DNA from: Candidatus Acetatifactor stercoripullorum
GTDB lineage: Bacteria; Bacillota; Clostridia; Lachnospirales; Lachnospiraceae
Length of the DNA stretch: 64,000 nt
NCBI GenBank assembly: GCA_019114005.1
Contig: DXGH01000038.1
Span: 28,464 to 92,463, forward strand
Direction of reading: 5' to 3'
Shown one piece after another: positions 53,391-62,274 of this stretch (position 1 is its first letter; each line of letters opens with the position of its first letter). The position numbers were made by a program, and so were the translations under genes. The notes beneath the pieces were generated by a model. It was not told the DNA's origin and did not search any database. It saw only the letters and a program-made list of their open reading frames with translations.

Positions 53391-53918
53391 TTGGCGGACT
53401 CAAATATTACAAAGCGCGCCCTGTCCTCTGCTTTCAAGGAATTGTTGGAGAGCAAGCCCTTTTCTAAGATCAGCGTAGGTGATATCTGTGAAAAATGCGA
53501 GATGAACCGCAAGAGCTTCTATTATCATTTCAAGGATAAATATGATCTGGTGAATTGGATTTATTACACAGAATTTGTGACGGTAGTCCGGCAGAAGGAT
53601 TATCCTGCCTTTTGTGAACTGGTAACGGATTTGTGCCGCTTTTTTTACGACAACAGGGCTTTCTACCACAAGATATTAAGCGTTTCCGGCCAGAATTCCT
53701 TTACTGAATATTTCCGCGATCTGCTTGTGACGATCATGAACAATTACAGGGAGGACAGCGTTCCTTCTGACGCTGCTTTTTCCTTTTGCGCAGAATTCTA
53801 TGGGGACGCCATGGTCTGCGCCATCAAAAGATGGCTTTCTCAAAAAAATTGTATGCCTCCCGAAGAATTTTCTTCCCTTCTGGAACATTGCCTGCGTCCC
53901 GTTTTTCCCTCAGCCTAA
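53391..53918 (+). CDS. TetR-family transcriptional regulator
   Basis: A 175-residue regulator starting at TTG 53391 (encoding the common family start M-A-D-S-N-I-T-K) with GGGAGG upstream; the GTG at 53382 is too close. The helix-turn-helix is FSKISVGDICEKCEMNRKSF followed by YYHFKDKYDLVNWI, typical of the group containing dihydroxyacetone-kinase regulators. The C-terminal ligand domain includes FAYHK-type aromatic residues. Divergent from the flavodoxin operon, so probably its repressor. Ends 5 bp from the convergent unknown gene. Confidence 0.9.
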   Translation: MADSNITKRALSSAFKELLESKPFSKISVGDICEKCEMNRKSFYYHFKDKYDLVNWIYYTEFVTVVRQKDYPAFCELVTDLCRFFYDNRAFYHKILSVSGQNSFTEYFRDLLVTIMNNYREDSVPSDAAFSFCAEFYGDAMVCAIKRWLSQKNCMPPEEFSSLLEHCLRPVFPSA

Positions 53919-53922
53919 GCCT

Positions 53923-54942
53923 TCAGTCCTGGATTTTCATAGCATCCTGCAGGATACTCTCCAGACTGTTTTGAAAAATATTGTATTGCTCCCCCTCTTT
54001 CATTCCTTCATTGGTATGCAGCTGCCCTTTTGGGTCAAATGCTGCCATACAGATTCCATCAGAAATAATTCCGTCGATCGTCAGGGTGTCCTGCTTCAAA
54101 TCCATGAGCACCACCGGCTGGCTTTGACTGTTCCGCACAGTAAGGACATATTCGTAAACCTCCCTGCGGGTCTGATCCGTGCAGCCCTCCTTCGCTGCAA
54201 GAAATGCAAAATAAGGCTTCCCCTTTTTCATAGCTGCAAGCCAGCTTCCATTCAATATGCCGTCTTTATTTCCTTGAGAATATTTCCCATACACGCCGTA
54301 CAAAAGCCCGTCTTTGCGAAGGGCGCCGCAGGCTTCCTCCATTGCTTCCTCTCCACAGACTGCCGTCATCACATTTTTCACGGCTCCAGCCATTTCCCGG
54401 TATTCTTTTGTCACCTGCACACCCTTTAAAAATACCACAAAGGCACAATCCGGCCTGCCCTTTACAAGGGAAAAAAGCCTCTTCGGGTCCCCGCTTTGCA
54501 GAAACAGCAGATAGGTATAAATTCCCAGAGCCGTTCCCTGTTCCAGCAGCGAAGCATAGACGTCCCCCTTCTCCTCCAGCTCCTTTTCCTCTATCACAAG
54601 GGATAAGGACCATGGGATATTAAAATTCCTCTGCGCTTCTATGCTGCGTATTTTTGCCGCCCCTCTGGTACAGCTGTTATAGCCCAGATTGATGCCAAAT
54701 TCCAGCAAAATCTCCCGGTCCACATGGGTAATCATATCCGTAATCAATTCATAGTAGGCGCTGTCCTCATTGCAGAGCATCTTCTGAGCCACGCCCAAAA
54801 ACCGTTTCTGAAAACGCCCGCCCGAAAAATCCGCCCCCAGGTCCACCAGATTTCTGGCCGCTCTTTTGGGCGATTCCTCCATATCCTTCAACGCTTTTTT
54901 TACAGCCGCTTCTATAAGAATTCGATTGATATCCCTTGGCAT
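53923..54942 (-). CDS. Uncharacterised protein with possible radical-SAM-like barrel lacking its Cys motif
   Basis: A 339-residue protein I do not recognise with confidence. The stretch INLGYNSCTRGAAKIR followed by NIPWSLSLVIEE, and repeated strand-helix units to DGICMAAFDPKGQLH, suggests a TIM-type barrel similar to radical-SAM proteins, but no C-x3-C-x2-C cluster is present. The N-terminus is helical and basic (ILIEAAVKKALKDMEESPKR). It is a single gene between two convergent/divergent regulators. Function unknown. Confidence 0.6.
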   Translation of the reverse strand: MPRDINRILIEAAVKKALKDMEESPKRAARNLVDLGADFSGGRFQKRFLGVAQKMLCNEDSAYYELITDMITHVDREILLEFGINLGYNSCTRGAAKIRSIEAQRNFNIPWSLSLVIEEKELEEKGDVYASLLEQGTALGIYTYLLFLQSGDPKRLFSLVKGRPDCAFVVFLKGVQVTKEYREMAGAVKNVMTAVCGEEAMEEACGALRKDGLLYGVYGKYSQGNKDGILNGSWLAAMKKGKPYFAFLAAKEGCTDQTRREVYEYVLTVRNSQSQPVVLMDLKQDTLTIDGIISDGICMAAFDPKGQLHTNEGMKEGEQYNIFQNSLESILQDAMKIQD

Positions 54943-55054
54943 TCCATATGCCCCCTTTTATCTTTTTTTATAGGATACCTCATATAAGCCGTTACAGACA
55001 GGGACAATTTTATTCATTTGTCCAAAAAAACAAGAATATGTTTTAGAAAGAGTA

Positions 55055-55085
55055 TTGACTTTGAGTAAGCTCCAGGTTGTATAAT
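55055..55085 (+). promoter_or_regulatory. MerR-type promoter with 19-bp spacer
   Basis: TTGACT (55055-55060) and TATAAT (55080-55085) are separated by 19 bp, the overlong spacing corrected by MerR-family activators. The spacer holds an imperfect dyad, CTTTGAG-taag-CTCCAGG. It drives the MerR/flavin-reductase/alcohol-dehydrogenase unit, implying autoregulation. Confidence 0.85.
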
Positions 55086-55111
55086 GAAATCATGCACGAG
55101 GAGGTGATGCT

Positions 55112-55513
55112 TTGACCATTAAGGAAGCCTGTGAGAAATATCACATTTCCCAGGACACTCTGCGCTATTACGAGAGGGTGGGGGTAATTCCCCAGGTTGG
55201 ACGCACTGCAGGAGGCATAAGGGATTACGGCCCTTCAGACTGCGGCTGGATTGAAAATGCCATCTGCATGAGAAACGCTGGTCTGCCCATAGAATCCATC
55301 ATTGAGTATGTGGCGCTTTTTCAGCAGGGGGATGAAACCATTCCTGCAAGGCTTGGCCTGCTCAGGGATGAGCTGGAGCATTTACTCGAAAAAAGAGAGC
55401 AGCTGGAGGCGGCAATCCACAAGCTGCAGTACAAAGTATCCAGATATGAAATTGCCATGGAAACCGGAATTTTAAGTTGGGAGGAATCAGATCATGAAAG
55501 TATTGATGCTTAA
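55112..55513 (+). CDS. MerR-family transcriptional activator
   Basis: A 133-residue MerR regulator starting at TTG 55112 behind GAGGAGGTG. The N-terminal winged helix (MTIKEACEKYHISQDTLRYY, ERVGVIPQVGR) is followed by a dimerisation coiled coil (LEHLLEKREQLEAAIHKLQY). It lacks the metal-binding Cys set of mercury/zinc sensors, as in the AdhR group that responds to aldehydes and activates alcohol dehydrogenase genes. It overlaps the next gene by 20 bp. Confidence 0.92.
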   Translation: MTIKEACEKYHISQDTLRYYERVGVIPQVGRTAGGIRDYGPSDCGWIENAICMRNAGLPIESIIEYVALFQQGDETIPARLGLLRDELEHLLEKREQLEAAIHKLQYKVSRYEIAMETGILSWEESDHESIDA

Positions 55514-56108
55514 CGGAAGTCCGCGCAAGGACGGAAATACCTCTATTGCCTTAAGAGAAATGGAGCAGACCTTTGCAAAAGAGGGGATAGAGACGGAAAC
55601 CGTACAGGTGGGAAACAAAAATATCAGGGGCTGTATCGCCTGCAATTTCTGCAAGGATAACGGCCGCTGTGTGTTTGACGACGCGGTAAATCAGCTTGCA
55701 CCAAAGTTTGAAGAGGCCGACGGGCTTGTGATCGCCAGTCCCGTCTACTATGCTTCTGCAAACGCCACCCTGATCGCCTGCCTGGACCGGCTGTTCTTCA
55801 GCACCCCCTTTGACAAAAGCATGAAGGTGGGCGCCAGCGTTGCCGTGGCCAGAAGAGGAGGGTGCTCTGCTACCTTCGACGAATTGAATAAATACTTTAC
55901 GATCTCCGGAATGCCCATCGCTTCCAGCCAATATTGGAACAGCGTCCACGGACGGAATCTGGGGGAAGCTGCACAGGACGCCGAGGGGCTTCAGACCATG
56001 CGCACCCTGGCCAAAAATATGTCCTTTCTCATAAAGAGCATCGCCCTGGGGAAGGAAGCCTATGGACTTCCGGAAAAGGAAGCGCAGGTCATGACTAATT
56101 TTATATAA
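55494..56108 (+). CDS. Flavodoxin family protein / NADPH-dependent FMN reductase
   Basis: A 204-residue flavoprotein. MKVLMLNGSPRKDGNTSIAL is the FMN-phosphate loop; the Cys motif CIACNFCKDNGRC is that of iron-sulfur flavoproteins/NADPH-FMN reductases; SPVYYASANATLIACLDR is the flavin ring site. It probably reduces quinones or electrophiles with NAD(P)H. It overlaps the MerR gene by 20 bp and precedes the alcohol dehydrogenase, forming a likely carbonyl-stress response. Confidence 0.92.
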   Translation: MKVLMLNGSPRKDGNTSIALREMEQTFAKEGIETETVQVGNKNIRGCIACNFCKDNGRCVFDDAVNQLAPKFEEADGLVIASPVYYASANATLIACLDRLFFSTPFDKSMKVGASVAVARRGGCSATFDELNKYFTISGMPIASSQYWNSVHGRNLGEAAQDAEGLQTMRTLAKNMSFLIKSIALGKEAYGLPEKEAQVMTNFI

Positions 56109-56130
56109 TTTTACAGAAAAGAGGTTATTT

Positions 56131-57303
56131 ATGTTAGGAAATTTTGAATTTGCAAATAAGACAAAGCTTTATTTTGGAGAGGATTCCTTAAATTATTTAA
56201 ACACGGAGCTGCCAAAATACGGCAAAAATGTTCAGCTGATTTACGGAGGCGGTTCCATCAAGAAAAACGGAATTTATGACAAGGTTGTGGAAATTTTAAA
56301 GGCAGGCGGCAAGGAAATCTTTGAGGATGGCGGCGTAATGCCCAATCCTACAGTGGAAAAGCTTTACGAGGGCGTTGAAATTGCCCGCAAAAACCATGTG
56401 GACCTGCTGCTTGCTGTAGGCGGCGGCTCCTGCTGCGATTATGCCAAGGCAGTTTCTGTATCCGTAAACTGCAGCGAGGACCCTTGGGAAAAATATTATG
56501 TAAAATTTGAAGAGCCTTCCTGCGAATTGGTGCCTGTGGGATGTGTTCTTACCATGGTGGGAACAGGTTCGGAAATGAACGCCGGCTCTGTTATCACCAA
56601 TCACGCTACCAAGCAGAAGATCGGCCACGTATTTGCCGATGAGAACGTAATGCCCAGATTTTCCATTCTGAATCCTAAATTTACCTATACTCTCCCGGAA
56701 AGACAGATGGTTGCAGGCATTTATGATATTTTCAGCCACATCTGCGAGCAGTATTTTTCAGGGGAGGATGACAATACCAGCGACTACATTGCGGAAGGAC
56801 TGATGAAATCTCTCATCCATTCCTCCAGAATCGCCCTGAAAAATCCCCAGGACTACGAGGCGCGCTCCAATATCATGTGGACTGCCACCTGGGCCCTGAA
56901 CACGCTGATCGCCAAGGGCAAGACCACAGACTGGATGGTTCATATGTTAGGCCAGGCAGTAGGCGCCTACACCGATGCCACCCACGGCATGACCTTGTCT
57001 GCGGTATCCCTTCCCTATTACCGTCATATCCTTCCTTACGGCCTGCAGAAATTCAAACGCTTTGCCGTAGAGGTATGGGGCGTGGAAACTGTAAACAAAT
57101 CCGATGAGCAGATCGCCCTGGAGGGACTTGACGCAATGGAGGGCTGGATGCGTGAGCTTGGCCTTGCCATGAACCTGAGGGAGCTTGGGGTTACTGAGGA
57201 TATGATCGAAGGCATCACCCAGTCCACCCTGATTATGAACGGCGGCTACAAGGTTCTGACCACAGAGGAGATCGTAACAATTCTTACGCAAAGTCTTGAA
57301 TAG
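56131..57303 (+). CDS. Iron-containing alcohol dehydrogenase (butanol dehydrogenase type)
   Basis: A 390-residue group III alcohol dehydrogenase of the BdhA/YqhD group, which reduces aldehydes with NAD(P)H. Features: GGGSIKKNGIYDKV and VGGGSCCDYAKA (cofactor), GTGSEMNAGSVIT, and metal-binding histidines in DIFSHICEQYF and DATHGMTLS. GAAAAGAGG precedes its ATG, 22 bp after the reductase. Ends at a bidirectional terminator. Confidence 0.94.
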   Translation: MLGNFEFANKTKLYFGEDSLNYLNTELPKYGKNVQLIYGGGSIKKNGIYDKVVEILKAGGKEIFEDGGVMPNPTVEKLYEGVEIARKNHVDLLLAVGGGSCCDYAKAVSVSVNCSEDPWEKYYVKFEEPSCELVPVGCVLTMVGTGSEMNAGSVITNHATKQKIGHVFADENVMPRFSILNPKFTYTLPERQMVAGIYDIFSHICEQYFSGEDDNTSDYIAEGLMKSLIHSSRIALKNPQDYEARSNIMWTATWALNTLIAKGKTTDWMVHMLGQAVGAYTDATHGMTLSAVSLPYYRHILPYGLQKFKRFAVEVWGVETVNKSDEQIALEGLDAMEGWMRELGLAMNLRELGVTEDMIEGITQSTLIMNGGYKVLTTEEIVTILTQSLE

Positions 57304-57312
57304 CCCACACGC

Positions 57313-57367
57313 AAAGACTGATAAGCCGGGACCCAATACAGGGGCTGACGCTTATCAGTCTTTTTCT
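57313..57367. terminator. Long-stem terminator after the alcohol dehydrogenase
   Basis: Perfect 14-bp stem AAAGACTGATAAGC / GCTTATCAGTCTTT with a 23-nt loop containing a smaller stem; followed by TTTTT on the plus strand. The right arm overlaps the stop end of the YolD gene. Confidence 0.88.
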
Positions 57368-57795
57368 GTGAAAGCTTCGCCTTCGATATCCAGAATACAG
57401 TCAATGTCAATCCGGGTTCCGCCTTCTAAAACGATCTGATTTTCGTATGTGTCAATCCTTTTGATTCTGCCCAAAATCCTATGGCAGGCTCCGCCAGATT
57501 TCTTCCGATCTGGTACAAAATATGTCAGCAAAAGCTCTGGCTTGTCTCCGGGAAAATCGCAGGCCAGACGCAGCTTATAATCCAGCGTCATTTTTTCCTC
57601 CTCGGAAAGCTCCGGCTTTTGGTCCGTCAGGCGGGCTGTTTCCCGGAGAACATCACCGTATCCAGTCAATGCTGCAAAGGGCGAGAACATGGCCGCCCGT
57701 TCCGTCATCGGCATTCTGGGACGGCTGCCTGACACATGATGAGGGTGGTCTATTATGTCCTCATAGTTATTTATGTGATTGTCACTGCTGCTCAC
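57355..57795 (-). CDS. YolD-like protein
   Basis: A 146-residue YolD-family protein starting at GTG 57795 behind GGAGGAAA. The diagnostic segments are RMPMTERAAMFSPFAALTGY and GRIKRIDTYENQIVLEGG. YolD proteins accompany UvrX/Y-family polymerases and are thought to modulate translesion synthesis, as UmuD does. It follows the polymerase gene by 48 bp, in the same direction. Confidence 0.9.
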   Translation of the reverse strand: MSSSDNHINNYEDIIDHPHHVSGSRPRMPMTERAAMFSPFAALTGYGDVLRETARLTDQKPELSEEEKMTLDYKLRLACDFPGDKPELLLTYFVPDRKKSGGACHRILGRIKRIDTYENQIVLEGGTRIDIDCILDIEGEAFTEKD

Positions 57796-57843
57796 GGAAA
57801 TTTCCTCCTCCTTCCTTACCGCCGTGCTCTATTTGTATTTTCC

Positions 57844-59367
57844 TTATGCCTTATGACCGCCGATCTGTTGGTTGCGATCCCTGGCTGTTGCCCCCTCCTG
57901 CAGATTCATGCCCTTCAGAATGGCATTTTTTCCGAATTTCTTCTTAATTTCCAGCATAGCCTGCTGCATTTTCTTTTCCTTCTCCAGTTCCTCCTCTTCC
58001 TTTTTTCTCTTTGCTTGAAGTGCAGAGAAATCGGTAAAAAGGTCTAGCTGCTCATACTGGGGCTCCTCTTTCGCATCTGTCTCCAAAATCACATGGGCTG
58101 CCGCCATATTGATCCGGCGGACCAAGAGGTTCTCATCTACAATCCGGTCAAACAATTCCATGACAGCCTGGGTAATCTGGCGGGTGGAAGAGGTGTATTC
58201 CTTCAAATTTGCCGTGCCATGAGCGTGCTTTGGAATTTTGCGTCCGTAGCGGTCTGTTGTGATTTCTCCTTGGTAATTTCGCCGCAGCGCCGGATTCTTC
58301 AGATTATCAATATCATATCCCACTGTTAAAACAATCTGATTGGTTACCAGCCCTTTGTCTACCAGATCCAGCGCAAGCAGATCGGCCATTTCCCGAGCCA
58401 CCAGTCTGGCCTTATCAAAAGGATAAGGGCATTGCAGCACCTGGCCGGAGCCCACGCTTTTGTTTTCCGGCTTGTATGCCTTAATGTCGGCAATGGTGCA
58501 CGGCTCCCAGCCCCAGGCGTGGTCGATGAGGATTTCCGCGTTGATGCCGAACAGCTCGTAGAGAAGATCTTCGCTGTAATATTCTCCAGCCTTTCCTTCT
58601 GAACAGCGGGCAATATCACCCATGGTAAAAAGTCCGTGTTCCTCCAACTTTTTTGCATAGCCCTTTCCCACACGCCAGAAATCAGTCAGCGGACGGTGCG
58701 ACCACAGAGAGCGGCGGTAAGACATTTCATCCAGAAAAGCAATCCGGACGCCGTTTTCATCCGGTGGAATATTTTTTGCCTCAATATCCATAGCTACCTT
58801 GCAGAGATAGAGGTTTGTCCCGATTCCGGCAGCCGCCGTGATTCCGGTAGCAGCAAGCACATCCAGAATCATTTTCATAGCCAGCTGTCTGGCTGTCAGC
58901 TGGTAGGTTTTCAGGTAGCCGGTGGCGTCTATAAACACTTCGTCGATGGAGTAGACGTGGATATCTTCCGGCGCAATGTACTTAAGATATACTTCATAAA
59001 TCCTTGCGCTGATCGCCATATAATGGGCCATTTGCGGCACAGCCGCAACATAATCCACCGCCAGAGACGGATTGCTCTTTAATTCCTCTTCCCGATAAGA
59101 GGAACCAGTGAATTTTTTCCCCGGCGCTTTCTGACGGCGTAGGGCGTTGACTTCCTTGATCCTTTGCGCCACCTCAAACAGCCGGGGCCTGCCGGGAATT
59201 CCGTAAGCCTTGAGAGCGGGAGAAACGGCGAGACAGATGGTTTTCTCCGTCCTGCTTACGTCTGCCACTACCAGATTGGTGGTCATAGGGTCAAGCCCGC
59301 GCTCCATGCATTCCACGGAAGCGTAAAATGATTTCAGGTCTATGGCAATGTATGTCTTATCCTGCAC
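57844..59367 (-). CDS. Y-family translesion DNA polymerase (UvrX/DinB-like)
   Basis: A 507-residue polymerase starting at GTG 59367 behind GGGAGG. The active-site residues are visible in YIAIDLKSFYASVECMERG (first Asp) and VYSIDEVFIDAT (Asp-Glu). The helix-hairpin-helix follows (DFWRVGKGYAKKLEEHGLFT) and the little-finger domain lies near residues 300-420. Longer than DinB, like UvrX/UmuC proteins. It pairs with YolD and is probably SOS-regulated, though I could not identify a LexA box by eye. Confidence 0.93.
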   Translation of the reverse strand: MQDKTYIAIDLKSFYASVECMERGLDPMTTNLVVADVSRTEKTICLAVSPALKAYGIPGRPRLFEVAQRIKEVNALRRQKAPGKKFTGSSYREEELKSNPSLAVDYVAAVPQMAHYMAISARIYEVYLKYIAPEDIHVYSIDEVFIDATGYLKTYQLTARQLAMKMILDVLAATGITAAAGIGTNLYLCKVAMDIEAKNIPPDENGVRIAFLDEMSYRRSLWSHRPLTDFWRVGKGYAKKLEEHGLFTMGDIARCSEGKAGEYYSEDLLYELFGINAEILIDHAWGWEPCTIADIKAYKPENKSVGSGQVLQCPYPFDKARLVAREMADLLALDLVDKGLVTNQIVLTVGYDIDNLKNPALRRNYQGEITTDRYGRKIPKHAHGTANLKEYTSSTRQITQAVMELFDRIVDENLLVRRINMAAAHVILETDAKEEPQYEQLDLFTDFSALQAKRKKEEEELEKEKKMQQAMLEIKKKFGKNAILKGMNLQEGATARDRNQQIGGHKA

Positions 59368-59634
59368 CGCTTTTTGCCTCCCTTCGCAGCTGTTTTATTT
59401 CCCTGTTGAAAGTCAGGTGCCCTGCCAGCACAGGCACGATTTGTTACTTACCAAAATTATAACAGAATCTTCAAAATAGAACAGCTCGAAATTAACATTA
59501 ACCTAAGGGTTATACCTTGAGGCAGTAATCTCCTTCTCCCATTGAAAAATCCAACCTGTACCGATTTAATAGACAAAGCAAGATTCGTAGCAGATACCTA
59601 TTTTCAAACGTCACAAAAGAGAGGACCACAGAAT

Positions 59635-60171
59635 ATGCCCATGGACATGAAGGAGATCATCGCAGAAGCGGCCAAAAAACTTTTGATGGAACAAAATGCA
59701 AAAAAGCTTACGGTAAAAGATATCGTAGAGGAATGCCAGATTACAAGACAGGCCTTTTACTATCATTTTGAGGATATTCCTACGTTAATCCGCTGGGTTC
59801 TGGAGCGGGATATCAAAAAAATGCTGCAGGAGGTGCAGACCCTTGGCAATGGGGAACAGAGGCTTCGGTATTTTTTTCTGGTCGCCATCAATGCGGCCCC
59901 TTATGTGCAAAAGGGAATGCAGAGCAATTACCGGGATGATCTGGAACGTCTTTTGACCCAATATGCGTTGTATCTTTTTGAACAGATTGTGGAAACGGAA
60001 AATCTTTATCAAAGCTGCACCCGTTGGGAGGTAAACCTGATTCTGCGTTATCACAGCCAGGCCGTTCTTGGGATTCTCCGGGAATGGACCCCGGAGGATA
60101 CAAAAAATCTGGATCGGATTGTCCATCAGGTATATCTTTTAATGGCGGGTCAAATCCAGCCCCATAATTAA
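59635..60171 (+). CDS. TetR-family transcriptional regulator
   Basis: A 178-residue regulator; start ATG 59635 with GAGAGGA 10 bp upstream. The helix-turn-helix is KLTVKDIVEECQITRQAFYY followed by HFEDIPTLIRWV, as in the group related to the DhaS/YbiH-type regulators. The ligand domain follows. It is transcribed toward the FtsH operon but closed by its own terminator at 60193. The 267-bp gap upstream has no feature I can support. Target unknown. Confidence 0.9.
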   Translation: MPMDMKEIIAEAAKKLLMEQNAKKLTVKDIVEECQITRQAFYYHFEDIPTLIRWVLERDIKKMLQEVQTLGNGEQRLRYFFLVAINAAPYVQKGMQSNYRDDLERLLTQYALYLFEQIVETENLYQSCTRWEVNLILRYHSQAVLGILREWTPEDTKNLDRIVHQVYLLMAGQIQPHN

Positions 60172-60192
60172 AACAGAATATTTACCAAAGCT

Positions 60193-60229
60193 GCCGGAGT
60201 GTCAAAAAACTTTACACTCCGGCTTTTTT
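60193..60229 (+). terminator. Terminator after the TetR gene
   Basis: Stem GCCGGAGTGT / ACACTCCGGC with an 11-nt loop and TTTTTT. It implies that the FtsH operon has its own promoter. Confidence 0.92.
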
Positions 60230-60256
60230 GTCTATACACATGAAAAAATCGGCAGA

Positions 60257-60601
60257 ATGCGCAGCCGCATTTATTTCACTGAAAATGCCAGGCACAGTCA
60301 GGTGAAGCCGGAAATTGAAGCAATGGAGAAGGAATGTGCCGAGGAGGAGCTGACCCTCCGGAAAAACCTGCAGTTCTCCAAGGCCCCCTGCGTTTCCCTT
60401 ACTGCAAAGGCTTACGAAGAAATCGAGCTGATCATTCAAAGAGCGAAAAAAGAGGACTTTTCTGCAGAAGAAAAAATTCTGCTTGCAGAATACGCGTTGG
60501 ATTTTGCCATGCAGGCGGCCGACCGGGCTTTGCTGTCCTCCCTGAAAGCAATAGACGCACAAATGACACAGCAGGAACAAGACGAAAGGAGTTTCCCATG
60601 A
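60257..60601 (+). CDS. Hypothetical helical protein, coupled to ftsH
   Basis: A 114-residue, highly charged, mostly helical protein. Its stop overlaps the ftsH ATG by four bases (ATGA), so translation is coupled. The start is weak: there is no good ribosome site before ATG 60257, and MEKECAEEEL at 60323 is an alternative. The sequence KPEIEAMEKECAEEEL and ERALLSSLK-type helices suggest a coiled-coil accessory. It may be truncated at the N-terminus because a terminator lies only 28 bp upstream. Function unknown. Confidence 0.6.
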   Translation: MRSRIYFTENARHSQVKPEIEAMEKECAEEELTLRKNLQFSKAPCVSLTAKAYEEIELIIQRAKKEDFSAEEKILLAEYALDFAMQAADRALLSSLKAIDAQMTQQEQDERSFP

Positions 60602-62274
60602 AAGAAGTAAAATCGCCAAAAAAGCCACTTATTTATTACTATGTGATTGTCTTACTGATCATTTTTCTTTTTAATATGATTATAACCCCCCTGTTGATGC
60701 AGGGCCAGGTGGTAGAGGTAGACTACGGAACCTTTATGGATATGATCTCAGAGAAAAACATCGGCCTTGTACAGGTGGAGGACACTGAAATTATTTTTAC
60801 CGACAAGGAAAACACCGTGGTCTATACCACCGGCGCCATGAACGACCCTGACCTGACTAAGCGCCTGTATGATTCCGGCGCGCAATTTACCAGAGTGGTG
60901 GAAGAGCCCATGTCCCCTCTTTTAAGTCTGTTTTTAACCACCATTCTGCCAATCCTTATTTTTATCGGACTTGGCCAGTATATGAGCAAAAAGCTGCTGG
61001 AGCAGGCCGGCGGAAAAAATTCCATGTCCTTCGGCATGGGAAAAAGCAATGCAAAGGTCTATGTACAGTCCAGTGAGGGAATTCATTTCAGCGATGTGGC
61101 CGGCGAGGCCAACGTCCCCTTCTTCTCCATTTCGGGATCAGAATTTGTGGAGATGTTTGTAGGCATGGGCGCCTCCAAGGTGCGCGACCTCTTTAAGCAG
61201 GCAAAGGAAAAAGCTCCCTGTATCGTATTCATCGACGAGATCGATGCCATCGGCCAGAAGCGCAGCTTGGGCGGCATCGGCGGCAACGATGAAAGAGAGC
61301 AGACCTTAAACCAGCTTCTCACGGAAATGGACGGCTTTGAGGGAAACAACGGCGTGATCATTCTGGCGGCCACCAACCGGCCTGAATCTCTCGATCCGGC
61401 CCTGACCCGTCCCGGACGCTTTGACAGACGGGTTCCCGTAGAGCTGCCTGACCTTGCGGGCAGAGAAGCCATTTTAAAGGTACACGCCAAAAAAATAAAG
61501 GTGGCGGATGATGTGGATTTTCACACCATTGCCCGCATGGCCTCCGGAGCCTCCGGCGCGGAGCTTGCCAACATCATCAACGAAGCTGCCCTGCGCGCTG
61601 TCAGAGGCGGACGCACTGTGGTAAATCAATCCGACCTGGAGGAGAGCATCGAGGTGGTGATTGCCGGATATCAGAAAAAGAACGCAGTCCTTTCAGACAA
61701 GGAAAAGCTTGTAGTAGCCTATCATGAGATTGGCCATGCGCTGGTTGCGGCTATGCAGTCCCACTCCGCTCCGGTGCAGAAAATTACCATTATTCCCAGA
61801 ACCTCCGGCGCTTTGGGTTACACCATGCAGGTAGATACAGGGGACAAATATCTGCTGACAAAGCAGGAGATTGAAAACAAGATCGCCACCTACACAGGCG
61901 GACGGGCTGCTGAGGAAGTAGTCTTTCACGAAATCACCACCGGCGCTTCCAACGATATTGAGCAGGCCACCAAGCTGGCACGGGCCATGATTACCCGCTA
62001 CGGCATGAGCGAGGAATTCGATATGGTTGCCATGGAAACGGTGAATAACCAATATCTGGGCGGGGATACCTCCCTGACCTGTTCTGCGGATACCCAGAAG
62101 GACATTGACAAAAAGGTGGTTGAGCTTGTGAAGGCCCAGCATGAAAAGGCAAAACAAATTTTACTGGAAAACCGAAGCAAGCTGGACGAGCTGGCACAGT
62201 TTCTCTATGAAAAGGAAACCATTACCGGCGAAGAATTTATGAATATTTTAGGCGAAAGAGGTGCAGAGAAATGA
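60598..62274 (+). CDS. ftsH: FtsH-family AAA protease lacking the Walker A segment
   Basis: A 558-residue membrane-bound zinc protease paralogue. Residues ~11-33 form the first membrane helix, ~101-122 the second. The AAA domain then begins FSDVAG at D166 but jumps directly to [11 protein letters not shown]; the ~55 residues with the zinc-less alpha segment and the G-P-P-G-T-G-K-T Walker A loop are absent. Walker B (D213-E214 in FIDEIDAIG), the second region of homology ([20 protein letters not shown]) and the protease site H376-E-I-G-H380 remain. The frame stays open. ATP binding should be lost or poor; Clostridia often have another full FtsH. Start set by AAAGGAG before 60598. Confidence 0.92.
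   Translation: MKEVKSPKKPLIYYYVIVLLIIFLFNMIITPLLMQGQVVEVDYGTFMDMISEKNIGLVQVEDTEIIFTDKENTVVYTTGAMNDPDLTKRLYDSGAQFTRVVEEPMSPLLSLFLTTILPILIFIGLGQYMSKKLLEQAGGKNSMSFGMGKSNAKVYVQSSEGIHFSDVAGEANVPFFSISGSEFVEMFVGMGASKVRDLFKQAKEKAPCIVFIDEIDAIGQKRSLGGIGGNDEREQTLNQLLTEMDGFEGNNGVIILAATNRPESLDPALTRPGRFDRRVPVELPDLAGREAILKVHAKKIKVADDVDFHTIARMASGASGAELANIINEAALRAVRGGRTVVNQSDLEESIEVVIAGYQKKNAVLSDKEKLVVAYHEIGHALVAAMQSHSAPVQKITIIPRTSGALGYTMQVDTGDKYLLTKQEIENKIATYTGGRAAEEVVFHEITTGASNDIEQATKLARAMITRYGMSEEFDMVAMETVNNQYLGGDTSLTCSADTQKDIDKKVVELVKAQHEKAKQILLENRSKLDELAQFLYEKETITGEEFMNILGERGAEK

Noticed and set aside
60334..60597. N-terminal extension of the FtsH frame upstream of 60598
   Set aside because: The extra 88 codons overlap the 114-residue gene in another frame and are Cys/Arg-rich nonsense; AAAGGAG and the first membrane helix point to 60598 as the start.
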